Assembly (NCBI GenBank): GCA_007449985.2
Contig: VIIQ02000002.1
Coordinates: 620,001 to 684,000 of the forward strand
Source: Desmodesmus armatus
Lineage: Eukaryota; Chlorophyta; Chlorophyceae; Sphaeropleales; Scenedesmaceae
DNA: 64,000 nucleotides
Direction of reading: 5' to 3'
Positions within the stretch are counted from its first letter, which is position 1; the number at the start of each line of letters is the position of its first letter. The notes below the pieces were generated by a model, which made no database searches, was not told where the DNA came from, and was given only the letters and a program-made list of their open reading frames with translations. Of the stretch, positions 24,556 to 37,068 are shown piece after piece. The translations under genes were made by a program, and so were the position numbers.

Positions 24556-26598
24556 AGCGTTCGGATGACGTGGAGCTGCAGGGCGATTCATTCTTGCAGC
24601 AGCGGGCATGTCTGCCATCTGTACATCAAACCTGGCTGTGCACCGTGCACAGTCAGTCAAAACATTTGAGCTTCAGTGGGTGCCCTGGTGCACGTGGTTG
24701 CTTATGGTGTGTCGTGGCAGCAAGATGCCAGTGGCATGTCGTGGCAGCAGTGTGCTAGTGAGCCCCAACCACAGCACTTTTGTCAGTGTAGGTTGTCACT
24801 TGGGGCTGGAATCAAGGTGGTACAGCTGTCGTGTGACCTAGCTGTTTGTGGTGTCAGCACTGTACACTGCTTCATTTTGAGCAGTTGGTCCACCCATCGC
24901 ATCTTTGCCCTTCACAACCCCGTTGTGCTCACTTCCATGCCGGGTTGTCCCTTTCCAGACCCTCCCTCACTAAGTATCGTGTTGTTGTTGTCACCCATCT
25001 GAGGACAGGAGTCCTGTCTGAGTCCTGTCTGTTTGCATGTTGACGCAGTAGCTGGGAAGGTGCAGGGCACCTTGACGTGGTATCGCTCCTCAACATGTTC
25101 AGCTGCATGCTGAAGCTGTTGCATGCACTGGGGCAGTGTGGGCCCAATACGGCATATTACAGGCCAGTATGCTGCCTCCTCATTGGTGTGCCTGCTTCTT
25201 CAAGCATTGGAAAGGTTGTTTTGCCTTGTCAAGGCAGCTGTGGATTGTTTGCAGGGTTGTAGAGTATGCCTGGAGCTGCACAGTCCACCAGGGGCGTCTG
25301 CCAAGCACTGGGCTTCTGTGTGCTACCGTTTTCGTTGTAGTGGGTCGTGGTTTGTTTTCCTTATGGTGCTGCGGCGTATTGCAACCAGGACACGGTGTTC
25401 CAACACTGCTTGCTGCAGCACTGCCTTTGCAGACATACTCATGTGTTCAATACACCCTTTGGCGCGCTGTGCAGAGGGTCCATGGCCATCCTATACAACA
25501 GCAGGCGTCTGTCATATTGCAGCCGTGGACTGCAGGCACACGGGTTCCCTCCTGCCTCCCTGTGTTGCTATGGTATGGTTGCGTCGCTCTGGTGTGCATT
25601 CACAGCAATGTGCATCCATGCTACATGCTGCCAAACGACAAGCGACAAACATACGCATATCTGCCAACTGTGTTGCAACCGTCGCCGCGGCTCCCGTGGC
25701 ACGGGTCTGTGCATGCTTGGTGTTGTGGGGGGAACGTGCCCTTCGGGGGTTGTTTTCATACCTGTGACGGGCTTGGGTGCCATGCTGTTGCGATGCCAGC
25801 CTGGCTGCTTGCAACAGCAAGCTGCTGGCAGCTGTGTGCATTTGGGAGAGCTGTGCATTGCGAGTTCACCTGTCTTTGTTATCGCCTGTGTTATTGACAG
25901 ACAGACGGGCTGTCACACAGTGTGGTGTATTGCCTGATACCCCTTATGCCAGTCTAACTTGCGCCGCAGCTGGTGTGAGCTCAATGGTGGATGCACTGCG
26001 CTGGTGGCTGCGGCTGAGCAAAATTCCGGCACTGAAGCCGCGGGTGCCAGTAGTGAGTGCCGTTGCTGGGTTGGGCAGATCGGCAGCATTGGACACACCA
26101 TGACAACCCTGGTGTGAGTGAGGCCAGGTGCTCAGTGCAATCATGAGCCAATTTCAGTCACTTGTGTTGCCCCATGCCCTTGTGTTGTCCAGTGTAACAA
26201 GCATGACTTGGCTACACCACTGGGTTGACGGGAGAGCTCAGTGTGCAGACACCACTACCTGTGGTAGTTGCATCCTGAGAAGTACATTGTGGACAGGCAA
26301 AGAACAGGGACTCCACCGCCCACAGGGTTGGGGCATCGTACTACTATCTACTACTTCCCTGTCATGATGACCAAAAACCCAATATGGGGTTTATGGCTGG
26401 CCACTGCAGTGGCGTGGTTGAGGGCCGTTCTGCTGCAGCTTGATTGTGTTTCAGCAAATAACACATCAGTGGCTTTGTTCCTAGCGCATCCCGCCCTGGG
26501 GCAATCAGCTGTGTCCGCGATTCCTCACGTGCCTCGGAGGGACATCACGGGGGCAGGACAGCTCAATCGCATTCAACCCTCCCATCAAACCCTCTTGA
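24556..26598. other. no supported gene
   Basis: Several overlapping plus-strand frames stay open for 190-250 codons between 25123 and 25937, but in two or more frames at once. The sequence is T/G-rich (Cys, Leu, Val, Trp codons), so open frames are expected by composition. The right end may be 5' UTR of the bZIP gene. Confidence 0.4.
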
Positions 26599-29500
26599 AT
26601 GACAGCAACAGAGGTGCACGCATCCACCAGTCCTTGGCTGGAGCAGCAGCCTGTTGTGGGTGCAGTTGACACTCCTTGGGTGGATGAAGACTTGCTGGAT
26701 CAGCTGGCAGTGCAGCTGGGTGGACAAAGAGCAGATGGATGCCCTGGTGTTCCAACAGCCCCGCAGCTTCAAAGGCAGTACTCAATGCCTGTGACAGGAC
26801 AGCTCGAGGGTGCCTCGCTTGGGTCTGGGTTCCTGCCAGGATTCCATCAGAACAGCCTGCCCCTCCAGCCGTCCGGCTTCAGCCTCGGTGCTAGCCTGCA
26901 ACAGCAGCTGCAGGGTTTTGCCAGCGCACCCAACCAAGCAGCGCTGGGCAACTCCCTGAGCTCAGACAACAACATGCTGCAGCCTGCAGTGCAGCCCTTC
27001 CTGATGTTCAGGCCAGCATTTGGTGCAGCCAACGGCTTCATGGCAGGCGCAGCTTTCGAGGCACGGCCTGCAGGCAGCCACAAGTCACATTCGCCCACCA
27101 GCTCAGGGGGGCAGGGGGCCGATGATGGTGGGGAAATGTATGATGGACAGCGCCGTGGTGGCGGGAAGGGGGGCATCAACAAGGGGGCACTGGCACAGAA
27201 GCGCTTCAGGGAACGGCAAAAGGTGGGTGGGTGGTCAACACACACGTATACGTTACTCATGAGCGCCCTATGCTAATACACTGTTGAGCAGCCCTCGCAG
27301 CTGAGCGGCTCACTGCAAGTGTTTGCTTGGACTTTGCTTGGCGAGGGGCACTGCAGCAGCAGCCGGCAGAATACGCAATTGCCAAACTATTGACCTCACA
27401 CATGCAGATGTTGTTCAGGCCCCTGTACCGCCTTGCAGTGTTGGCTTGCAGTGTTGCCGTCCTTACAACGGTTTTGACACACCTCCTTCACCCCGGCTCC
27501 TGGTGGTTTGGTTGCAGCACCTGCCACACCCTGTACCGATTGGTGGTTTCGGCAACAATGAGTATCTGCTTGTGGTACCTGCTTCCCGCCATGAAACCCG
27601 TGTTGCATGCTTGTGGTGGTTGGCTCCTGCAGGAGAAGATGCGTGCCAGCGAGCAGCAGGTGGTTGAGCTGACCCGCAAGCTGGGCCAGATGGAGATGGA
27701 GAAGTCCCGCCTGGCCTCACGGGCACGCCTGCTGGAGCAGGTGCGCAAGGCAGGGGGCGGGCAGTGGGCTTACATGGGGTGAAGGGGAGCAGGGGTTTTG
27801 ACCAGTCTGTTGGGCTGCTTTCTGGTGCTGCTGTTCAGTCTGTAGGGTTGGCCAGTGTCCATCAGCCGCCCACTTCGTACCAGGACAGCTCCCTGGGACG
27901 CTGTCTGCGTTCACCCTCAGCCCCATAGAGCACACCACTGTACCACTATCACCTCCATCTGTGCACACTGACACCCCTCCCACGTACCCTGGGTGATATT
28001 CCTGTGTCCACACACATCATCAGGCTTAGTGTCTTGTACACATGTGCAACACACATGTATGCCCAATGCTGACACCCCCCCCCCCCCCGCCTGCCTGTCC
28101 CAGGTTGTGTCTCTCAACATGCTTCACGAGGCCAAGCTGCACACCAACAGGGAGATCATGGTGCGTGAGCAGGAGATGCTGCTGGAGGACCTGGCTGCAT
28201 TCATGCTGGCTCTCAATGCAGCAGGCAGCCAGGCTGCCTCTGGTGCAGGCAGCACCGGCAGCAGACCAGACAGCCCCGAGTGGCTGCAAGGCACGGCCAC
28301 CCTGCCAGCCTGGCAGCAGCAGCAGCAGCAGGCAGGGGCGGGCATGGCAGGGATGCAGCAGTCCGCCGAGCAGCAGCAGCTGCTGCAGCAGGCGGAAGTG
28401 ACACAGCTCCTGCAGCAGCAGCAAGGGGGATCGGGTGGGGTGATTGGTAACGGCGGCAGCAACCCCCACAGTGGTCAGGTGATGGGGCTGGTGCAGGTCA
28501 TTCGGGGCTGGACGGTACAGACCATGCTGGACCAGGCCTTCCCGGTGAGACTGGGATAGAGGCGTGGGGTGGGGCCTGTGTACCTTGGGCCACTTGCTTG
28601 TTGATGTGTGTGAAACGTGGAGCCATGCGTGCAGGAGTGCTGCAGGGCAAGGATAGGTGCTGTTCAGAGCTGTGCCGCATGGCAATGGTCCAGCATGCAA
28701 GCTGGATGCGACCCACAGAGAGCAATCCCCATGTACTCTTCAGTGTCAGCAGACACACCAAACCAAGGGTTGTCGCTCTGCCCATGCTGCAGTGTTGTTG
28801 TGCAGTCGTGCTCATGGCAACCTCATTCAGCAGCTGGCAGCCTGGCGCCTGCACCTACAAAATAGAGCCACCCATTCAGCCAGGGTCATGAAGCACACAT
28901 TATACAGCCGTTGGAGGCCCCACGGTGGTGCATGGCATCTTCCACCTCTTACTGCAGGTAGAACCAAGTTTACAGAAGGCAGAAGGCAGGAGAAGAACTC
29001 CCTGCCGCCTGGCTGCTTCTGGCTGACCTGGCTTGTTGTGTTTGTTGCTGCCTGCACGCGTGTTTGTGTTACTGCCTTGTCCCACGCAGCAATACATCTC
29101 CTGCCTGCAGCAGCTGCTGCCCAGCATTCTGGCCAGCAGCCCCGCCATCAACAGCAGCGGCAGCAACGTGTCAGCAGCCTCCTGCCGCCAGTCTGTTGAG
29201 TCTCTGGTGCTGCAGCGCCGTGAGATGACGGACAGACACGCCTTGTTCAGCCACTACTACTGGGCGGTGTGGTGCTTCAACAGGGGGGAGCTGGCGGCAC
29301 AGGGCCTGGCCCCACCCACACAGCAGCAGTGGGAGCAGGTCATGCACAACCTCAACCTCAGGTGAGTGGACAGGTACCTGGCTGCATGCAAGAAGAGGGG
29401 TGAGGGTGGCAACAGCAGGGGCTGGCTGTGGATCCAATGTCTTGGACAGAGGCTTGCCTTTGATACAGACGACAGGAGGAGAAGTGTGTCGATACTGGCT

Positions 29501-31459
29501 CTGTTTTGTGATGATCCGTCCGCAATACAGATGGAAAGCAACCCATCACCGCCCAGCAACATCAGCAGTGCTACAGCCATGCTTGGACGCTCAGTCGTGC
29601 TGTCCTTCCTGCACTGCTGCTGTTGTGCTGCTGCCCCGCCCCCCCTGTCCTCCTGTGTCACCCCCCCCCCACACACACACAGCAAGGATCAGTTGGAGGC
29701 CATTGCAGCGGCTCGTGCTGGGCTGATGTCTGAGCTGCACCGTGTGGCTGCCGAGTGGCAGGGTGTGCTGCCCACGCTGGCGCTGCAGCTGCTGCAGGTG
29801 CCTCGCGCGCAGTGGCACACAGTGGCTGCAGTGCAGGCCATGGTGATGAACCTGGCCGCTGAGAGGGAGGCAGTGGTGGGATTCCTGCACACAGTCGTCG
29901 ATGAGGTATGGTGCGGCTGGCAGGAGGCAGCTGCTGTGCTAAACCACAAGCCATTGCGTGTGCAGCTGCAGCCGGGAGGTACTCAGCTGGCTCATGCTGT
30001 GCACCAGCCACTGGAAAAGAGCCACAAAGTCAACCCTGCGTGCAGTGAACAGGCCTGCGCACTTGTGGTTGAGGATAAATCCAATGTTTGAGCTTTTGGT
30101 AGCTCTGCGCAACGAGGTGAACATTGTACATTTGCCGGTGGTGGCTGCTGACCCTGCATGCTTGTCATACCCTACTCAGGTGCTGACACCTATCCAAGAG
30201 GGCCAGCTGGAGGCTGGCAGCTACCCCTGGTGCCCCGATGTCTGGGCCATCGCAGGCGCAGCGGCAGCACACCTGGCAGCCAACAGCAGCACACAAGCAG
30301 CAGCCGGCGGCCGCGGCAAGGGAGGCCGCAAGAGCAGCCAGGCTGCTGCAGCTGCTGCACATGCGGAGCAGCAGCAGCAGCAGCCTGCAGGTGGTGCAGG
30401 TGGTGTTGGTGATGAGGACCCTATGGCTGCGCTGTCCATGGGTACGGATGTGCTTCAGCCCCTGATGCCTTTCATGACAGCCTTCCAGCTGCTGAGGGAG
30501 CCCATCACGGCCAAGGGAGCAGGGCTCAGGCTCAAACGTGAGTGTGCTGGCGGCAGGTTGGGGTTACTGACATACGTGTATTCTGTGTGTTACTTCTGTC
30601 CCTTTCAGAGGCTGCAGGAAGCGCTGCCCGTGCGGGTTTGTCCATGGGCATACATAGCTGAAGGCATGGGCTCAGCAGGAGTCATGTCATGGCATGGCAT
30701 GGCATGGCATGGCATGGCATGCATGGTGTGCCTGGCAGGTATCTGCCAGTGCCGCGTGCATACTATTACACTGGCGTGCAGACTGTGTGCCTGTCGAGGT
30801 ACAAAGTAGGGCCGTGCTGCTTGCTGCTGTTGCAATGGCTCCTGCAGGCGCACTGCTGCTGGACCCCTTCCGCACCGTGGTGCCTGCTGCTGCCTACTCC
30901 CAGCCAACAGCCGCAGAGGTGGCCAGCATGAGTCTGCTGGACGCACACTGTGGAACATTCCAGCAGGTGGGGATTGCAAGCAATGGGGCCCTGGCACCAT
31001 CAACATCTTGTCGCCACCATCAACATGCTTATCGCTGGAAGCTGTTGCTGCTGAAGCACACTCCTGCATTGCTGGAATCTGAACCTGCAGGGGTTACCCT
31101 GTTGCTATATGATGGCTCAACATGCAATTTGTGCGTGTTGGTAGGCACAGGTGCTGCTATGCAGTTTGTGCTGGTGCGTCCTTCCGGCTGTTGAACTTCT
31201 GCCGCGTGTCCGTTGCCTGTCTGTCTGCCTGTGTTGCTGCCAGGTGATGCTGTACACCTGGCTGAAGGCCAACCTGCCCAGCTATGTCACCCTCCTGGGC
31301 ATGCAGTCCAGCTCTGGGGCAGGTGCGGCCGCCACTGCAGCTGCTGCACCCTACACATCCCTGCAGATGCCAGGAGGCGGCATGGTGCTGCCAATGGGCC
31401 TGGCACACAGCCTGTCAGCAGGCAACTTGGCTGGCCACATTGGCGCCACATTCTTCTAG
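26599..31459 (+). CDS. bZIP transcription factor
   Basis: Well-supported exons: 26599-27222, 27633-27740, 28104-28544, 29090-29361, 29683-29905, 30180-30537, about 30848-30967 and 31244-31459 (stop). Between 30538 and 30847 one or two short exons exist (one contains YLPVPRAYYYTGVQTVCLSR), but I could not fix their boundaries. The basic region ends the first exon: INKGALAQKRFRERQK, with the Asn-x7-Arg signature. The zipper starts in exon 2 (EKMRASEQQVVELTRKLGQM); counting heptads from the Arg gives M, V, L, K, A, a weak zipper. Before it lies a Gln/Gly/Ser-rich transactivation-like region. After it come helical segments (QYISCLQQLLPSILAS, LFSHYYWAVWCFNRGEL, GLMSELHRVAAEWQGV) and poly-Gln/Ala linkers. 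It should bind DNA as a dimer in the nucleus; targets are unknown. Confidence 0.75.
28076..28088. repeat. C tract before an exon of the bZIP gene
   Basis: A run of about 13 C, 15 bases upstream of the acceptor CAG at 28101-28103; it probably serves as the polypyrimidine tract. Confidence 0.8.
30688..30723. repeat. (CATGG)n microsatellite
   Basis: About seven tandem copies of CATGG inside an intron of the bZIP gene. Confidence 0.95.
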
Positions 31460-34114
31460 CCGCCCACCTTTTGTATCTATTTGCTGGGTTATATACAGTG
31501 CAGGTTTTTGGGGTGAGGTTGGCGGTGGAATGTGTGGAAGGATGTGCCATCGGCTCCTATAGCTGAGTGGTGCAGTGTATGGCCACGTTTTGGGATTCTA
31601 TCGGCTCTGTGGTGCCGAGCCCTGCAGTGTTTGGATGTGTGGAGACCGGCATGGTTGACGTCTGAGTAAAGCTTTTACCCAGACGTCATGACACATGATC
31701 AGGTGGCAATTGAAACTGACGGGTTGCACTTCTTGGGTGGATGGTGGTCGCACGCCACGTACTGCAGAAAACTGTTTTGCATGTCTGCCATAGTCCAAGG
31801 GTGCCCCCGGCGCTGCTGTACGTTTGCCACATTCCAAGGCATGTGCTATTTGGCACGTACCTTTTTGTATTTCACACATTGAGTGATGCTGTGTGTGAGA
31901 GAGAGATGCTGTGCGTGTGCATGTACGAGAAGGTGGTTGAACCAGTGGCAGAGGTACATGCTGTGTGTGTGGTTTGGAGTTTGGAGTGCCAGCATTCATG
32001 AGGTGGGGTCTACAGGGTGTGTTTTACACATGGGAAGATATTTGTGTTGTTGGGGTGACAGGGTGTGTGCAGAGTTGCCGCAGTTGTTGGGTGATCAGGA
32101 GTGTGTTTTCGTGCCGGGCTGGTTGATCTTACCCCAGGTTTGTGTGTTGAGACCCACACGTCCTCTGCTGCTGTGTGTTGTTCCCATGTATACACTACGC
32201 AGTACATACGTACTTGATGTACTGTGATGTACTTTTCAGTGCTGAGTGTGGCCTGTGCTGACCCATGTTGCACATGGGTCCTGCTGAGAAGGGTTTACTG
32301 GGTCGTTTGTGCATGGGTTCATGTGCACACGCTCCTTACACCTGTGGTCAGAAGTGAAGTGCTGCACATTGGCACCCATCAGCGACCAAGTGTACACGTT
32401 TGGAGAGAGACCGAGCGTTTGAGGCGCCGCAACAAACCCTGACTTTTCATGTGGGATGTGCTTTGACCGGCTGGGAGCACTGCTGGAGTTTCTGTTGTCC
32501 TGCTTTCCTTTTGTGGTGGGCTTTTCAACAGTCAAAAATGCGTGTGTGTGGGTGTGTGTGGGAGCAGGCCCTCCTAGGCACAGTGTGCCTGCTGTCCTGC
32601 TCTGCCTGCAGCAGTAATGCTGCAGTACCGGTTTCTGGCAAGAGGTTGGGTCCGAAGCCCGTTGTACAGTGGGATCGAAACAGTGTTGAGGACGCACAAC
32701 TTTTGGGGGTTGGTTGGCACATTGTCCACTTTATGGGGAGCGAGACCTCTACGCCTTATGGTTTGCCTTTCCAGCTGTGAGCTTGCTCACTCAATTTGGT
32801 GTACCGGGCCATGGCCATTGCATCTTGCGTTGGCCTTGTCATGGCATCATCCTGTCGGGTTTGTTGTGCTGGTCACTCACACCTTGGGCCACAAGGTGCC
32901 TTGGCACCTATGCTGAGCTGTGCTTTGTCTTAATCTTGTTCCCCATCGGATGCTCATGCTGTTGACCGCAACCCAGCATTGTTGTGTTGCATCGCGCTGC
33001 TGGTTGTTCTCAGCAGGACCTCTTCATGCTGGGTGGTGTGTAAAGTTGGCTGGCTGTGGATCTTTGGTTTTGATGGAGGCCATTGGCTTCATTGGGGTGC
33101 AGACATTGGCAACAATCCTGCATCACCCTGGGGCTGAGGTGGAGGGTTCCCTGGTGCCAGCATGATGCCTTGGCACCAGCTACCAGTGCCAGCACGCTGC
33201 GTTGTGTGCCATTGGTTGCTTGGGGCCAATCCCGCCACAGCCTCTGCCCATGTTGACCTTGCATCCCATGTTGGTGTAGCAGTCAGCACGCAGGTTGCCT
33301 CCAAGGTTGCCTCCAGATCTACTCCCCTAGTGAGTGAACTTGTTATACATTTGTTTACTGTCCTGCCGTGCCTGATGCCGACCTGCCCAGCCAATATGCT
33401 CAGGCTTCGCGGACATGTGCTGAAGCATGTGACTGCTGCTGATCATACCTGGCACCACCTGTCTCATGCACTGTGTTTTCTGCTTGTGTTTTCAGCTAGG
33501 GGTTTGCTTACACCTGACACACTGATGCTATGTGTGCGGTACTGCACATGTGCAGCTGATGAGGTGTGGGCACCCTGTGTCTTGGAGTCCTGACAGCCTG
33601 TGTGTGACGCACAGTGTGGTCGACACTGGTGCATCAAGGTGTGCTTGACACGCCGGGTGCATTGTGGACTGCAAGCTGAGTTGTGTGCTTGTGAATCAAA
33701 GTGCTCTGGACATGCACTGGGGGCTGCCAGTATTCTTGACAGCGCCTTGGGAGCCTTGTCAGATAGTTGCACTGGCTGGGGTAGTAGTTTGTAGTTGCCA
33801 TTGAAGCCGCTAGCATCACCATGCTGCTCGATTGCTGGCGGGTGGCTGCCGGTTTGCTCTTGTGTATTTGTTGTACCTGATGTGGCTGCTACTACTGTCT
33901 CACACTTGAAGGGGTATTATGTATATGTGGCTGTATAACTGATGTATGGTCAAGTTGTGTTGCCACACAGGTACTGAGGCACACACACGCACTGCTGCAC
34001 CAGCAGAAAGGGGTGGTGCCAGCAGGCCTGCCTGACCTGCAGTGGTGCAGTGGTATTGAGCTGCCGTCCTGGTGTCTGTTGTGAATTGACATACTATACT
34101 ATAGTAGTTTCATA

Positions 34115-34139
34115 CATAGGCTATGTGAGATAGCCTATG
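34115..34139. repeat. perfect inverted repeat
   Basis: CATAGGCTAT (34115-34124) and ATAGCCTATG (34130-34139) are exact complements around a GTGAG loop. Confidence 0.95.
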
Positions 34140-34235
34140 GCTCACAGGGTGGTAACAGTGCCATGACTAATGACCCTACTTCGCAGTGCCAGTGTAAATG
34201 CTTCCGAAGCAATGTGGGCCATCATCTAGGTTCAT

Positions 34236-34240
34236 TTACA
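34236..34240 (-). terminator. TGTAA poly(A) signal of MEX1-like gene
   Basis: TGTAA on the minus strand about 180 bases past the stop codon. Confidence 0.4.
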
Positions 34241-34420
34241 GAAGAGATAGGCTGGTTAGTCAGTGTCACATCAGATGGCAACTCACAGACTGCAGATGGG
34301 CTGTCTGACTGGGAAGTTGTTGCACAACATGACCTGCAAGTCTGGGCAATGCTGGACATCCAAACACTCAGACATGACTGTGTGTGCCAGGCCTAGTGGC
34401 ACTGCCGGCAGTGCCTCTGT

Positions 34421-36582
34421 TCAAGCCTTGCCATCATTCCTGATCCAGTGCCAGCCCTTGTGCAACAGAGACCCTGTCAGCCATAGCCAGACCAGCAGCC
34501 CACCCACTGCCAACCCTGATGCACCCCCAAAACAGCTGGCCCCAAGCCCCAGCTTGCTACTGCACCCTGCCAGTATTGGTGAACACACCAGCCCCACACA
34601 CTTCTGACCAGGGCTAACAGCTCCATTCAGTCCAGGAGTGGTAGGCAGGGTGGCTGGCTGCAATGACTGACTGACAGTATGCAGCCCCAGCAGGAACAGC
34701 TGGCCAGCTGCCAGCAGTGCGCCATTGCAGGTGCCTGTGAACCACATGAACTGGCGGGTGTGTAGTGCTCGGGGCACCATGAGGCCGTTGGCCAGCACCA
34801 ACAGCACCAGCACAGCCAGCTCAGAGGGGTGCTGAGGCTGCACAGGGCCTGCGTGCAATGCCAGGTAGACCTGCATGGGAAGACACAAAGGCAATGACAG
34901 GAAGGCCCAGGCTCAGGATTGAGGCATCATGACATGTGATGACTTACATGGCATGACAGAACCTCCACAACACCTCCTGCTCGAAGCTTCGAACAGAAAC
35001 CATTAGCAGCAACAGCAAAACAGCTACTAAGTTTCACGCTTTGGCCTTACCAGTTGCTCAACAGGCTGCAGCACCAGCAGCAAGGTTGCAGACCATGCTG
35101 GCCAGTCACGCCTGAGCTCTTGCAGCTGCAGGTTGCTGTTGCCGGCTGAGTCCAGCCAGCGATAGGCAGCCATGACAGCGGCAGCACCGACAGCCACAGC
35201 TGCACCCCACAGAGCAGTTTGGGGCTGCCTTGTAAACACCTCCCACACAAACTGCACAAATACAAGCAACAGGCTTATGCACAGCCAGAAAGCAGGCACA
35301 ACTGTTGAGGAACAAAAACTGATGCGATTGAGCATGCCAGCATGGCCTATCAACGTGTAACTGGGTTCTGGTTCACACACCAGCTGGCATGTCAAGTTGC
35401 CACTGCACTGACTGCAGCACTGCCAGTTATGATGTTGGCCCTTACCTGCAGCAGCAAGCCTCCACCAAGCACACCCAGCCACTGCTGTATGGCTTCAAGC
35501 TGCCCCCACTGCACGCCTTGGCTGTTCCCGTTCTGCTGCTGCGGTGTGCCAGTGTCATGCTGTGCTGGCTGACAAGTAGCCGTGTGCTTGCTGCTGCCGC
35601 CGGACTGTTCAAAGTGAAGTTCACCATGCTGCTGTGAACCAGGTGCTCTGTTTGCCGGCTGTTGCCACAGCTGGTGCTGCAAGCTGGCAGCCCATAATGT
35701 GGCTGCACTTGTTGCCATAAGCAGCAGGGCTGTCATGGCTGCATGTGCTGGAACCTGGCCTGAAGAGTGCACCTGCAGGTGGCAGCACAGTGTGCTGCTT
35801 GAGTTGCAGGCTACATTCGCGGTTACCAGTCGAAGCCCCTCTTCTTATTTGAATGCACACTGTGTCAACACCACATCATGCACTGGGGCACAGTCTACAG
35901 TTGTCAACCATCTGTGGCTCTAACCAATTCACTCCGCCAAGGTTGTTGACAATTGAGGTGTGCATATGCGCACTGCCACTCACCAACAGAGGCAACGCTG
36001 CCCCAACTGCTGACACTGCAGACGCCACTGCTGCTGCTGGCTCGCAGGTGACAAACACCCCCAGCAGCACAGTGAAGCTGAACATGTCCCGCAAAGATGC
36101 CTGCAAGAGGCACATCCACTTCACAGTCAGCTGCGTCAGCTGCGCAAGCATCAGCAGAGCTGGGCGCACCCCATGCAAGACTGTTGCCAGGGGCCTGCCA
36201 TAAGTGTTGAAATGGGTGTGAAAATGTGGATGCGCAGCCACCTGTGATTTACCTGCCACGCCAGGCTGGCACTGCATGTGGTTAGCAGTGGCTGTACTGC
36301 AAGCAGTGCTGCAGGGGCGACAGACCATGCGAGGATGCCTTTGGTCAGGTTGTCTGTGTCCGCCGCCTCTATCCAGCTCCTAGCTTGGCGCTTGGCCTGG
36401 TCAGCAAGGGCTGGCAACAGACTCACAGACGCACTTGAGTGTGCGTTGCTCAAGGACTGGCAGAGCGTGGTACTGGTGCGAGGGCTTTTGAAACGATGAT
36501 GACTCAAGACGTGTATGCCTGCTTGGAGTAGGGGACGCTGCTGACCGTTGCTGCAAACTGTGCTGCCTATGGTGCAACTCAT
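34421..36582 (-). CDS. MEX1: MEX1-like maltose exporter, plastid inner envelope
   Basis: Minus-strand exons near 36582-36253, 36194-35984, 35772-35446, 35301-35051 and 34870-34421. The first residues are Ser/Arg/Gln-rich with no acidic residue until about residue 60, like a transit peptide. The two C-terminal exons carry the family hallmarks: RRDWPAWSATLLLVLQPVEQ, then NGLMVPRALHTRQFMWFTGT, then further hydrophobic helices. Arabidopsis MEX1 has matching segments (GNGLMIPRAL..R..MWFTG). Several membrane helices are visible (MTALLLMATSAATLWAASLQ, LCISLLLVFVQFVWEVF, ELAVLVLLVLANGLMV). MEX1 exports maltose from starch breakdown to the cytosol. A Gln/Ser/Gly-rich stretch of about 60 residues sits between helices in the third exon. 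Two junctions (exons 1/2 and 3/4) keep phase only with weaker donors (GTGGCA, GTGGAG), so the exact residues there are uncertain. Confidence 0.8.
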
Positions 36583-36910
36583 GTTTGTTGCTTCAGCCTA
36601 GTCCGTGTATACAGTCAAGCTGCATTGTAACAACAAAGGATCATCACTGAAAACCGTCTCTCGTGTCGTGTGCTGATGCAACCCGTACTTCTGCTAAGTT
36701 ACGTGATGACTGCAATGTCAGCAGACGGCTCAGACAACTGGAGACATGAGACCATTAGCTGATGGGCAAGACGTTGCGACATGTTCCGGCAAGCTCAGCT
36801 CAATAGGGTTTGGCCTCAGCGCTACTGCCAACAACCGCCAACTGAACAGGTTGGCTGATGACACACGCTCAGCGGTGTTGAAGACACTTCACAAGAGACT
36901 TTTGAGCCAG

Positions 36911-36915
36911 TTACA
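36911..36915 (-). terminator. TGTAA poly(A) signal
   Basis: TGTAA on the minus strand, about 155 bases beyond the stop of the 1381-residue protein gene. Confidence 0.4.
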
Positions 36916-37068
36916 CAAATGGGAGCACCCCCAGATCCACAAGCCAGCTGTGAACAACTGCACCCCACCCCCAGTACCAATCTACCTGCAATTGCAAAAA
37001 TGCAACCTGCATCGCTACCCTGCTGCAACAGAACGATCTTGAGCTCTGTCTAACGAGACATGGTCAGC

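Larger units (their letters stand above)
31460..34420. other. 3 kb without a supported gene
   Basis: Convergent spacer between the bZIP gene and the maltose exporter gene. Long parts (31.7-33.6 kb) are T/G-rich on the plus strand with GTGTG words, giving composition-driven open frames of 100-150 codons. A perfect 10-bp inverted repeat lies at 34115-34139. The poly(A) signal of the exporter gene is at 34236-34240. Confidence 0.4.

Noticed and set aside
25123..25937. Three overlapping plus-strand frames of 196-253 codons
   Set aside because: Two or more frames of the same strand are open at once in T/G-rich sequence and the products are Cys/Leu/Val-rich without motifs; not a gene.
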